From positions 67,811,415-67,875,414 of the forward strand of contig NC_087062.1 of assembly GCF_963678635.1 (NCBI RefSeq): 64,000 bases of DNA, given 5' to 3'. Positions 32,066 to 43,570 of this stretch are shown piece by piece. The translations under genes were made by a program, and so were the position numbers. The number at the start of each line of letters is the position of its first letter. The first letter of the stretch is position 1. A model generated the notes under the pieces. That model did no database searches and was not told where the DNA came from. It worked only from the letters and a program-made list of their open reading frames with translations. The stretch is from Symsagittifera roscoffensis (lineage: Eukaryota; Xenacoelomorpha; Acoela; Convolutidae).

Positions 32066-32077
32066 TAAAAACATACA

Positions 32078-33011
32078 TGTAACATTCGCCCGGAAGATAC
32101 ATATCGACGGATAACAAAACTAAGTCTTAAGACGACTGGCTAGCGTCTAAACAGAGCTTTGCATGTTTTTCACCGTCTCTACCAAGCCAGTACTTTTCGG
32201 TGGTCTTTTCTAACATCGGGTCGACAAAAACGTTACTGTTCTCCGGCTTCGACCAGAACGCTCAAATTAACTGAATTACATGCAAAAATAGTGAGCTCAT
32301 GGCTGGGTCTCAGTATCCCCAGACCACGAGGTCACTCCTAAAAACAGGGCTACTACTTATTATATTACTATTGTTTTTGTTCAGTAGATAAAAATCATCA
32401 TCTCCATCGAAGATGGACCAACCCTTTCCCCCCCAACTCTTAACACCTCATCCTTGTCAAAACTAATCCAAATATCAATTAAATTCAAGTCAGGACATGA
32501 CATGATGCTAAAAGTTCATATGAGTCAATAAAAGTTTTCCGTCCCGAGACCCTTCCGGATTCTTGAATCCGGTGAATCAAGCTCCTTAAGTTCGATTTCA
32601 CGACAACACGGAAGGCTGGTTTCTTACCCTTCACCGTTGTTCGCAACGGCCTTGCAACTATTGTAGCAGCACAATAGTTGCAACTCGGAACGTTCTCTGC
32701 AATCTGCTGCTGTTTTTCTTCAATTTCGACTTCTTCAATTTCGATAAAGTTGTTCTCGTCAGCGCAACTAATGTTGTTATGTTTTTTCTCTCGTTTCTTG
32801 TTAAAATGGCCGTTTCAGCATTTCTCAGAAATGTGTCGTCATCATTCGAATTTTTGAAATTTTAAAATACTAGAATATTCCAGCCTTCACCGTTTGGCTA
32901 AACGTTCCAATAACGCCCTTAGTTCTTAAAAACCACCAATCCGGAAGGCTCACTGCTAAAATTCCGAATTCTGCAGAGATTGCATTTTTCACATTCTGGT
33001 CGAATGTCACA
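32078..33011 (-). repeat. 5' LTR of the giant gypsy element
   Basis: 934 bp, paired with 15360-16292. It carries internal CCTTCCGGATT and AATCCGGAAGG sites related to the leader array. The right flank GTTGTCATCAAC continues the interrupted BEL/Pao leader. Confidence 0.95.
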
Positions 33012-36000
33012 GTTGTCATCAACACAATCTCGTCTTCAGTGCCAATCATTGGACTTTCAATTTGCACTTGCTTAGGATAAAAAACCTGCTCAAAATTTCC
33101 AACCCCATAGCTTAACTTTGGTAAAGGGACGTTTAAATTATTTTAAATTTATAGTATTTTCCGCCTGACCAAATATCGGATTGATCTACCATCACCCATT
33201 TGTAATTTTCATTTGCTCATTTTTTTTCGTTATACTTACTTGAAAAAACATTTACCGCATCCTTGTTATTTTCGCTTAGCTCCTTTGAACTTTAGGTCTA
33301 GCTAACAAAGACAGGTCACAGCTACCACTGGATACGACTTTACGACAACTGCAATGACAACGAAAATCAGAGACACCGAGCTTGCCATGCCCTTCGAAAC
33401 CAGTCTCAGAAGTCGCCTCATTGCCGAACTCGAGCGACTTTTCAGACTAGTGCGAAAACCAACAATGATATCAATTTGAATTACAACATAGCTGACTCAG
33501 AGACAGAATTGATGAAATTACTCGGCAATTTGGAACAGGCCACTACCATTTTGTATAGACAACCCAACTGAACACCCCACATTAGAGGAGCTCATCAACA
33601 GCTTTGATGAAATACGAGAAAAACACGCGATAACATGGATGACTTAAGACAGATGCTACTAGCAAATACAACGGAGACAACTCCACTACAACAGAATACT
33701 GATGCAAATACGTTCCAAGCCCTCACACAGCTAATGCAGCGCAACAAACCCATTACAAGACCAGGATTCTACAAAAAAATAGAAATCCCAAAAAATGGAG
33801 CATGCGGAATGTGCTCTCCGAAGAGACCATTCGTAATTAACCCATATTGGACGCCAAAGCGATGACTCCTCTGCATATTTTCACAACAGGAAAAGGTAAT
33901 CAAGTTATTTCTGGTTATTCTTACATTGGCACTATGTACAACGCTGCCCTTAAAGAACTAAGACGACAATATGAAAAAACCACAATCTACAATCATCCTT
34001 AACATTGAAAGCTTTCGAATGTTTGAGTTCAAAGAACATTTGAACTCAAGCATATAAGAAAAATTTGCCGCCGGCAAGCTGCAACACCATCAGCAGTTTC
34101 AATTGACATAATACATCACCGCCGAGAACATCGACAATTCTAACCTCCTCGACTACAATAACTGAATTGCTTTAGCATGCGAACGCTTACCACCCATGCA
34201 AACGCAGCAGTTAATATGGATTCGAGTGATAGATAATAGATAGCGCCAGCACTTCGACTAGCTAACCGATCTCGATTTTCAACCAACCAGTCGGACTTCA
34301 AAGAGAATTTCATAAAATTGAAACCAGAAACTGGCCAGTTTCAGAATTCTTGTTTCGAAGGAAAAAATAAGTTTTTTTTCGAAAAAACAAATTTTGTTGT
34401 AACTGCCTCGGACAACATCAACTGGGAGATGTCCATCAAAGCACACATGCAGCAGCTGCGATCAGCATCTTTATTCAATTCTACACGACGAACAACGACA
34501 ACAATGACCACCAAAGAGTAGTCCAAATCAGCGAACAAATCAAGTCAACCATCTTGCTAGCCAAAAAGTGATATCTAGGTTGAAACACTTACGCTTTTTC
34601 TACTAATCACACTACGACATCTCAACGTATACCCTAACGTTCGTGCCTTTCGTGACACAGGAAGTACAAACAGTTACGTATCGCAACAGACAGCACCATG
34701 CCTTCAACTCGAGGAAACTAACCATCAGTAACAACTTTCCCAATTTAGTTTCCTCAACTCGCAAACGATCGACGCTAAGGCAGTGCAAAATACAGTTAAT
34801 TCATTTGGAAATACAACTAATTGAAATTCTAAGCAAAGAAGACATCAACCTCAATGCAGCGGAGTCTAAAAAATTGAACAATATCTGAACCTAAAATGGC
34901 CACCCTAAGGATATATGTTTTTCAGACTGCAGCAAAAAAGGCGTCGCCTCTGTAAATGGAATGGATAATACCGACATCATGAGTTCGAAGATCAGCGCCT
35001 CCGATATAAATACCAACTGACGACACAAAAAAGTCAAATCTGGAAACATACGTCACATCGCTTGAAAAACGATGAAATCTGATACAAGACACGCTGTAGA
35101 AATACTTTGATATGACTAAACGACAATCGCCACTAACCCGGACTTCAGTGGAAACTATATGCCAATAAAGGAAACGACTATAAAGCAGCAATTGCCCAAT
35201 ACTACCGGATGAAAAAACAACTAGGAAAAGCTGAACCTCTAGCACGAAACAACAGGATACAATTAAAAAGGATCTCAGCAAGAAATACATAAGGAGCTTA
35301 AAGCTGATCAAAATGCCCTCGATAGGATGGATTTTACCTGATCACAGCGCATTCAACCCAAACACGCGAGGAAAACTTCGCCGTGCTTTCATGGCCAAAT
35401 CGAAAAAAAAGGAGTTTGCATACTGACATGCTAAACCTGATTTGCTTTGCAACCTAGGGGCAACTGAATATTTTTGCGGACAAAACCACCCCATCACTGA
35501 TTCCTAGTGCATTTTGTATAAAACAAGAGTGCCTCTCAGCAAATCGGCATCGCTTTTATTCCAGTCAAATCTCGAGTTCTGCTCAAACAGCTCTCAATAT
35601 CTATAATGGAATACAAGCCGCAATTTTTGGTTCTTGCTTTGCAAAATTCATTTGGAAAGAACATAGGATTAACATCAACACTACACTCAAAACAGCTCTT
35701 CGTTATTTACAGGGATCTGTAAACGAAAAAAAATTTGAGGTTCACAGAGTTTTAGAAGATTTGGAAAGCATGGAATCTAGTCAATGGAAACCTTGCTCAA
35801 GACCCCTAAGCAGCAAACTACGGAACCCGTTGACTACCCCTATCAGAACTCAGGAACAAACAAGATAGTTCACTGGACCCCAATTTATATGGTAATCAAA
35901 ATCTAATTGGCCAAAGCTACAATTAAACGACATTATTACGGATAGTTTGTAACTCAACGATCGAATCGGTCAAAATGTTTAAACAAAAATAACCCGGAAA

Positions 36001-36556
36001 AGCTGAACATATTTTGATCGAGTACAGCAAATTCCCCAATTAGACAGGAATTGTCTGAACAACAGCATACGTGATGCGTGCTGCCACAACGATTGCAGAC
36101 ACAACGAGAAAACTTTAACGAAGAGGTCAATGCATTAAAACGAATTACTGCAATCAAGACCACTTGCAGACTTCGACATCTTCTACCATTCTTAGACAAC
36201 GACAGGTTTTGCGAGCACATTCATGGCTCGAGAAATCTCAAATAGAGTATTGTACAAAACACCCAAAAATCTGTAAACACCCAAGAACGGAAACCACTCA
36301 ATACTTTGCCTGTTCATACAACAAACCCACAAATAAAAACGGCATTTGCCTCGCCAGCACTCACGGAATCTTGTAGAAAACGAAAGTTGGATCCTTCATG
36401 TTCGCTCACAGATTGTCAGGATCATCAAAAACTGTCACGACTGCCGACGACAACAGGCAACTGGAATAAAGCCTGAACTCGCATCACCAAATGCCTCTAG
36501 GTTCCCAGAGGATAAACCCTTCCCGTTTCAACTAGCAGGACTTGATTTCTTTGGAT
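33012..36556 (+). mobile_element. BEL/Pao remnant, left copy: gag-pol interior
   Basis: Plus-strand blocks in order: gag N-terminus (ETSLRSRLIAELERLF, from ATG 33354), gag middle (33635-33865 and IGTMYNAALKELRRQYEK near 33920), zinc-knuckle region near 34330-34520 broken by a T-run, protease DTGSTNSYVSQQ near 34650-34700, RT blocks 34900-35470, RNase H/connection 35580-36230, and integrase (KNCHDCRRQQATGIKPE, PFPFQLAGLDFFGSF) ending at 36556. The block order and the integrase motif are characteristic of BEL/Pao. Compared with the right copy, a stretch of about 0.7 kb in RT is missing near 35500. Many stops and shifts make it inactive. Confidence 0.85.
33635..33865 (+). pseudogene. Gag fragment, BEL/Pao left copy
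   Basis: A 76-codon open stretch (MDDLRQMLLANTTETTPLQQ, then TRPGFYKKIEIPK). The equivalent in the right copy, from about 38352, is shortened by stops. It is a remnant of the gag region between N-terminal helices and the knuckles. Confidence 0.6.
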
Positions 36557-36627
36557 CATTTTTGAGGCAACAAAATTTTTTTTTCATCCATTATAATCGA
36601 TTTTTGTTTCACTATGGTGGACACTGA
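36346..36627 (+). pseudogene. Integrase N-terminal fragment, BEL/Pao left copy
   Basis: Open stretch with VRIIKNCHDCRRQQATG (zinc-binding CxxC half) and KPFPFQLAGLDFFGSF, the start of the BEL/Pao integrase core with its first catalytic Asp. The coding similarity stops at 36556. The rest of the ORF is the AT-rich repeat joined by the duplication breakpoint. Confidence 0.75.
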
Positions 36628-37225
36628 CAATGAAACTAAATTGTAATTGATTTTTTTCCCACTTTACTGAGATAACGAGTTTCAACAAATAAAGTCTTTT
36701 CTACGTTTTAAACTAAAGTTGGTTACGTTGGTTATTTTTTGTTATTTTTTATGTTACTCAAAAACTGAATTTTGTTCCTTTTACCAAACTTGTTAAATTA
36801 TTAGAAATATTGGGGGGGTGGGTAAAGTTGGATTTGGAATAATCCGCCTTCCATTACACCCCCTTCCCCCCTAGCGTTTGCCTCCCCCCATCCCTAGCGT
36901 TTGCAAAGTTTCTGCATAACTTATTTGATAAATGCAGAAACTCTTGCAAAAAATTTGCACGACGCGCGAAACAAAAATAAAGTGGAAAAAAAATCCATTT
37001 GAATGTGATTTGCTACTTATTAAGAAATCCATTATATTGGATTCCAAATAAATTATAATGCATTTTATTTTGGCGAGAAAAAATGGATTTAAATACATTT
37101 TTAGTCCAATTTTATTGTCTGAACGTAACATGAGAATCGATTATATCAACTTTTTTATTGACCACGAAAATCCATTACAATCGATTTGTTTTCATTTTTC
37201 TTAAGTGCGGGTCGTCATTATCGAA
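36557..37225. repeat. AT-rich dispersed repeat (MITE-like), right copy
   Basis: Homologous to 14098-14860, starting TTTTGAGGCAACAAAAT and ending CTTAAGTGCGGGTCGTCATTA. It is directly fused to the truncated integrase of the left BEL/Pao copy and lacks the outer inverted-repeat arm present at 14009. About 95 bases at 37226-37320 are extra relative to the left copy. Confidence 0.8.
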
Positions 37226-38966
37226 CTTAGGGGCGTGGGTAGAAATCCTTTTAATTCAAAAAACATAAGACCTCGGTGTATAAAAATAGTCCTTTTATTA
37301 TGTTAGTCTGAACCAAAAAAATTTGTATCATCTAACAATATCTATTAAACAATGTCTTGAGCTCAAAATTAAATGTCGTTTCACAGTGATTAATTTTCCA
37401 ACAGAGTCTTGTGAGGGATTGAAAATTTAAAAAACTGCCAATTTCAGAGAAATAACTCGCTATTTAATTAATGCAACAGAGTCTTGTGAGGGATTGAAAG
37501 TTTGAAAAACTCCGGGAAAAAAATTGAAAACTAGATCATAAAAATAGAATATTGACAGAAAAATCAAATTGAAATAACTATCACATGCAACCATTTAATT
37601 GATATGAAAAGCACTCAAATTTTTGAAAAGGTAAAAGTCTAATATAGAAAACATTAAAGTGAACAACCTACACCATTCATGTTATACGTGGCACCCAACT
37701 AAACCGCCAGAAAATGCAACTTGGCTCTACCCATTGACCAAGCTGTCATCAACACAATCTCGTCTTCAGCGCCAATCATTGGACTTTCAATTTGCACTTG
37801 CTTAGGATAAAAAACCTGCTCAAAATTTCCAACCCCATAGCTTAACTTTGGTAAAGGGACGTTTAATTTATTTTAAGTTTATAGTATTCTCCGCCTGACC
37901 AAATATCGGATTGATCTACCATCACCTATTTGTAATTTTCATTTGCTCATTTTTTTTCGTTATACTTATTTGAAAAAACATTTACCGCATCCTTGTTATT
38001 TTCGCTCAGCTCCTTTGAACTTTAGGTCTAGCTAACAAAGACAGGTCACAGCTACCACTGGATACGACTTTACGACAACTGCAATGACAACGAAAATCAG
38101 AGACACCGAGCTTGCCATGCCCTTCGAAACCAGTCTCAGAAGTCGCCTGATTGCCGAACTAGAGCGACTTTTCAGACGAGTGCGAAAACCAACAATGACA
38201 TCAATTTGAATTACAACATAGCTGACTCAGAGACAGAATTGAAGAAAATACTCGGCAGTTTGGAATACGCCACTACCATCCTTATAAAAAACCCAACTGA
38301 GCACCCCACATTAGAGGAGCTCATCAACAGCTTTGATGAAATACGAGATAAACATGGATGACTTAAGACAGATGCTACTAGAAAATACAACGGAGACAAC
38401 TCCATTATAACAGAATACAGAATACTGAGGCAAATACATTTCAAGCCCTCACACAGCTAATGCAGCGCAACAAACCCATTACAAGACCAGGATTCTACAA
38501 AAAACAGAAATCCCATAAAATGGAGCATGCGGAATGTGCACTCCGAAGATACCATTCGTAATTAACCCATATTGGACGCCAAAGCGATGACTCATCTGCA
38601 AATTTTCAGAACAGGAAAAGGTAATCAAGTTCATCTGGTTATTCTTACATTGGCGCTATGTACAACGCTGCCCTTAAAGAACTAAGACGACAATATGAAA
38701 AAACCACAATCTACAATCATCCTTAACATTGAAAGCTTTCGAATGTTTGAGTTCAAAGAACATTTGAACTCAAGCATATAAGAAAAATTTGCCGCCGGCA
38801 AGTTGCAACACCATCAGCAGCTTCAATTGGCATAATACATCACCGCCGAGAACATCGACTATTCTAACTTCCTCGACTACAATAACTGAATTGCTTTAGC
38901 ATGCGAACGCTTACCACCAATGCAAACGCAGCAGATAATATGGATTCGAGTGATAGATAAGAGATA

Positions 38967-39326
38967 GTGCCAGGACTTCGACTAGCTAACCGATCTCGAC
39001 TTTCAATCAACCAGTCGGACTTCAAAGAGAATTTCTCCAAATTGAAACCAGAAACTGGCCAGTTTCAGAATTCTTGTTTCGAAGGAAAAAATAAACAACT
39101 AAATAAATTTTGTTGTAACTGCCTCGTACAACATCAACTGGGAGATTGTCAATCAAAGCACACATGCAGCAGCTGCGATCAGCATCATCATTCAATTCTA
39201 CACGACGAACAACGACAACAAATCATGTCAACCATCTTGCTAGCCAAAAAATTGATATCTAGGTTGAAACATCTCATTTACGTTTATTCTACTAATCACA
39301 TTACGACATCTCAACGTATACCTTAA
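38967..39326 (+). pseudogene. Gag zinc-knuckle region, BEL/Pao right copy
   Basis: A 119-codon open segment with FCCNCLVQHQLGDC followed by HTCSSCDQHHHSILHDEQ. Two consecutive Cys/His knuckles of this spacing ending in HH-LLH/ILH are typical of BEL/Pao Gag. Protease sequence (FRDTGSTNSYVSQQ) follows in another frame at about 39333-39380. It is better preserved than the left copy. Confidence 0.8.
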
Positions 39327-40139
39327 CGTTCGTGCCTTTCGTGACACAGGAAGTACAAACAGTTACGTATCGCAACAGACAGCACCATGCCTTCAACTCG
39401 CAAACGATCGACGCTAAGGCAGTGCAAAATTACAGTTAAATCATTTGGAAATACAACTAATTGAAATTCTAATCAAAGAAGACATCAACCTCAATGCAGC
39501 GGAGCCCAAAAATTTGAACAATATCTGAACCTAAAATGACCACCCTAAGGATATATGTTTTTCAGACTGCAGCAACAACGACATTGCCTCTGTAAATGGA
39601 ATGGATAATACCGACATCATCAGTTCGAAGATCAGCGCCTCCGATATAAATACCAACTGACGACACAAAAAAGTCAAATCTTCTCGCTTGGTTTGGCGAA
39701 TGGAAACATACGTCACATCGCTTGAAAAAACGATGGAATCTGATACAAGACACGCTGTAGAAATACTTCGATATCACTAAATGACAATCGCCACTAACCC
39801 GGACTTCAGTGGAAACTATATGCGAATAAAAGAAACGACTATAAAGCAGCAATTGTCCAATACTACTGGATGAAAAAACAACTAGGAAAAGCTGAACCTC
39901 TAGCACGATACAACAGGATACAATTAAAAAGGATCTCAGCAAGAAGTACATAGGCAGCTTAAAGCTGATCAAAATGCCCTCGATAGGATCGATTTTACCT
40001 GATCACAGCGCATTCAACCCAAACACGCCAGGAAAACTTCGCCGTGCTTTCATGGCCAAATCGAAAAATAAAGGAGTTTGCATACTGACATGCTAAACCT
40101 GATTTGCTTTGCAACCTAGGGGCAACTGAACATTTTTGC

Positions 40140-40620
40140 GGACAAAACCACCCCATCACTGCCAACATTCAAGAAAATTAGATGCAAACTTCCTTTAATT
40201 CCGAAGACAGAAAAAATCTTTGCTTCCTCCGAGTACTTGAAGCACCTGAAGTTTTCGACTACACGATTCGTTTTTGGAGCCAAATGTGTTCCTTCTTGCG
40301 CTATTCGAGCATTCAGAACTTGCGCCGACGACAAAATTGAAAATTATTCTCACATCCTGAAGGTGTTGCCTGGACGACTTCTTCAAACCTACCGACGACA
40401 TCGAAACAGCACTAGAAATTGTAGAAAACTTTCGATACCTACTACAACAAGGAAGCGTCAAACTGACAAAAAGGTTAACTACGGATAAAAAACTTCTACA
40501 AACAAGACCAGAAGAACACAGAATCATTATTGTAGACAAAATCAAGAACCCAAACTCTTCAAGATTTCTAGCAATGCGATGAAGAGTAAGAAATGATGCA
40601 GTCTGCTTCAACATTAAGAG
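40140..40620 (+). pseudogene. RT palm remnant, BEL/Pao right copy
   Basis: Alternating frames give RKNLCFLRVL-EAPEVFDYTIRF and TRFVFGAKCVPSCAIRAFRTCADD, corresponding to the BEL/Pao RT stretch that follows the catalytic D box (pattern RFLW-P-VY-TR--FGA-CSP--A). Absent from the left copy through deletion. Confidence 0.7.
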
Positions 40621-42338
40621 CTACACGAACTTTTTGGGAAGAATCCCAGACAACGAAAGCTAATCGTCAATTTTTGACCCAATAGGAATCGCACCACTAT
40701 TACTATTAGACTTGGAGTAAGATAGCAAGCAAAATTGAGAGAATGAATGAAATGAAACGACCAAATCACAAGAGACTTGAGTTTTTGAGGTTCTCGACGA
40801 GAGAATCGATCTAAAAAAATACCCGAAATATCTGGATACCTTTTTGAATACAGCCACGACATCATTTCTCTTAAAGTATTTTCAGGTGATTCCTAGAGCG
40901 CCTCAGTTGAAATAGCTCGTTTTGTATAAAACAAGAGTGCCTCTCAGCAAATCAGCATCGCTTTTGTTCCAGTCAAATCTCGAGTTCTGCTCAAAGAGCT
41001 CTCAATATCTATAATGGAATACAAGCCGCAATTTTTGGTTCTCGCTTTGCAAAATTCATATGGAAAGAACATAGGATTAACATCAACTCTACACACAAAA
41101 CAGCTTTTCGTTATTTACAGGGATCTGTAAACGAAAAAAATTCGAGGTTCGCAGAGTTTTAGAAGATTTGGGAAGCATGGAAGCTGGTCAATAGAAAGCT
41201 TGCTCAAGACCCCTAAGCCCTGCAAACGACGGAACCCGTGGACTAACCCTATCAGAACTCAGGAACAAACAAGATAGTTCACTGGACCCCAATTTATATG
41301 GTAATCAAAATCTAATTGGCCAAAGCTACAATTAAACGACGCCATTACGGATACTTCGTTACACAACGGTCGAATAGGTGAAAATGTTTAAACAAAAATA
41401 ATCCCGGAAAAGCTGAACATATTTTGATCGAGTACAGCAAATTCCCCAATTAGACAGGAATTGTCTGAACAACAGCATACGTGATACGTGCTGCCACGAT
41501 CTTCAAAGATGAAGAAATAAACTCCTATAGCAAAAACCCGGCAAGCAATCAGACTAGCGACAAAGATTTTTATCTTCCAGTAGACACAACGAGAAAACTT
41601 TAACGAAGAGGTCAATGCATTAAAACGAAATATTGCAATCAAGACCACATGCAGACTTCGACATCTTCCACCACTCTTAGACAACGACAGGTTTTGCGAG
41701 CACATTGATGGCTCGAGCAATCTCAAATAGAGTATTGTACAAAACACCCAACAATCTGTAAAGGAAACCACTCAGTACTTTGCCTGTTCATACAACAAAC
41801 CCACAAACAAAAACGGCATTTGCCTCGCCAGCACTCACGGAATCTTGTAGAAAATGAAAATTGGATTCTATGTTCGCTCACAGATTGTCAGGATCATCAA
41901 AAACTGTCTGGACTGCCGATGACAACAGGCAACTGGAATAAAGCCTGAACTCGCATCACCAAATGCCTCTAGATTCCCAGAGGATAAAACCTTCCCGTTT
42001 CAACAAGCAGGATTTGATTTCTTTGGACCATTTGCTTCGAAAGACCCATCAACACAATTTTATCATCGCAACTACAAAACGAGGCCCAGTTCTAAATGCC
42101 AACTTTACAAATATCAAACAGTTTAGACGACTTCAACTTGTCAAATTAAATCGAGAAAAACTCCGGAAATGAAATTGAAAACTAGAGCAAAACCGATAGA
42201 AAACTGACAAAGTCAAACTGAAACAACTCTGACGTGCAACCAACTAAATGATATAGAAAACAATTAAGTTCTAGAAAGGGTATAGATCTAATCAAGAAAG
42301 AAAATAGATTGAACAAGCTTTACCGTTCGTATTCTACA

Positions 42339-42786
42339 TCAAACAAGATAATCAACAAACGCACTATTTTAAGTCAGTTCAACATATCTGAGGTGAGTTG
42401 AAAAATGTTCTGTTTTTTGACGAGTAAGTCGAGAAAATCGAAGTTGGCTAAATTTTTACGGAAAAAGTTTTTAAAATGTGGACGAAACAAACAAAATGTA
42501 TATTGGTTGATAAAGTCGAAACATACTATAATTTGGCCGGGAAAGTCCAAACCAGCTAACATTTCATGTCTCGATACTCGAAACACACTAATTTTTGATA
42601 GAAAAAGTTGAAACAAATCGAGAACTTAAGCCCGGTTCCCTTGAAAACTCACGTTACCTTATTTTCCTGTTCGTCAAAACTGTAACAGCTATCAACTTGA
42701 AAAAATTTCTGTAGATGCCATGTAAGGCAGCTGGAAGATTCAGGGCGCAGTCTTGTTACAATCAGTAGTTTTTTTTCTAGTGCTCG
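42339..42786. other. Non-coding, no gene seen
   Basis: AT-rich. It opens with TCAAACAAGATA, also found at 15006-15017. No coding or RNA signal. Confidence 0.4.
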
Positions 42787-43570
42787 TACCCAGGGGTTTT
42801 TCTGTGCAAGATCTGAAATTCTTTATTTCCTACATAAGTTGATTCTCAGATCTTGAATTCTTTGTTTCAGATCTTGATAAGACATTACAAAGTACAAGTC
42901 TGAAATTTGGATCTGAAATGGAAAATTTTAAATCTTAAATAACCTTGAAAAAGAAAATTTTATATCTGAAATCAGATCTGAGAAATCCTTTGTTAAATTA
43001 TAACTTATGCAATTCGAGCAAAAAATGGATTTTTTTTTCTTTTTTGATATTTCCGCAAAGTACATTTATGTTTAGATTAACGAGCGGTCAGAAAAACCTC
43101 CGATTAGTTTCACACAAACAGTTTTTTTTGAACTAAACTTCCTGTTCAACTGTGTTAAAAAGTTTTTAAAAACTGTTAGAAGACCTGTAAAATTTTTGAT
43201 TTCTTGTGCTACTTATGTGTTTCCAATGATTATCTCATGCTTGGGGAAACATACTTCGGCGGTCTCCGACTTTAGACCTTGCTGAGTAGCTGCTAAGAGT
43301 TAGTAAAAGATAAAAAAGTCGAAAATAGCAAAAATTGTGTCCGAATCATTTATTTATCAGATCTGAAATAACCAAGAAAAACTAAATTTCAGATCTGAAA
43401 TAGATGTTTTCAGATCAGATCTGATCAGAAATAACCAAGAAAAAGAAAATTTCAGACCTGAAATTAGATCTGAAATAACCAATTTTTAAAGTATCCAGGC
43501 GTTATTTAAACATTTCACAACCTATTTCAGATCTGAAATTTAGATCTGAAAAAGATTATTTCAGATATGT
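42787..43570. repeat. Palindrome-rich repeat (AGATCT family), copy 1
   Basis: Contains about ten AGATCT sites, many within the 14-bp palindrome TTTCAGATCTGAAA, plus one-base variants. It is homologous over its length to 50557-51250, including the opening CCCAGGGG-TTTTCTGTGCAAG and the middle AAAACAAACTTTTT-like blocks. Confidence 0.85.

Larger units (their letters stand above)
29161..32077 (-). promoter_or_regulatory. 2.9-kb untranslated leader of the giant element
   Basis: Region between the 5' LTR and the gag ATG, with no long ORF. It contains a dispersed array of CCCCTCCGGATT-like motifs (29939-31520) and a T-rich block (A-rich on the element strand) at about 31690-31800. At 2.9 kb it is long for a retrotransposon leader. 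Packaging, translational or insulator-like functions are possible but not shown. Confidence 0.8.
15360..33011 (-). mobile_element. Giant (17.65 kb) Ty3/gypsy-type LTR retrotransposon
   Basis: It is bounded by direct LTRs of 933 bp (15360-16292) and 934 bp (32078-33011) that differ at about a dozen positions. The LTRs begin TGT and end ACA. Coding is on the minus strand: leader, gag-protease-RT, RT/RNase H/integrase/extension, then two extra ORFs. A PBS candidate and a purine-rich tract lie next to the LTRs. It sits inside an older BEL/Pao copy, whose paralogue near 37741 shows the uninterrupted site. The flanks share GTT (15357-15359 and 33012-33014), or AGTT if the terminal A is counted, a shorter target duplication than the 4-6 bp usual for gypsy. 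Insertion is recent, but one ORF junction is broken. Confidence 0.93.
37440..42338 (+). mobile_element. BEL/Pao remnant, right copy with both LTR parts
   Basis: LTR-like segment 37508-37686, candidate PBS TGGCACCC at 37689, then leader and the same gag, knuckle, protease, RT, RNase H and integrase blocks as the left copy. This copy keeps the RT section 40150-40900 that the left copy has lost (RKNLCFLRVLEAPEVFDYT, RFVFGAKCVPSCAIRAF). It runs past the integrase GLDFFGPF-equivalent at 42030 through a deleted 3' region into a second LTR-like segment (42160-42338) ending CTACA. Dense stops show it is inactive. Confidence 0.85.

Noticed and set aside
15006-42350. TCAAACAAGATA at 15006-15017 and 42339-42350 as the target duplication of the BEL/Pao element
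   Set aside because: Twelve bases is too long for BEL/Pao (usually 4-6), and the left copy is not at a defined LTR start. It may be coincidence or a larger duplication trace.
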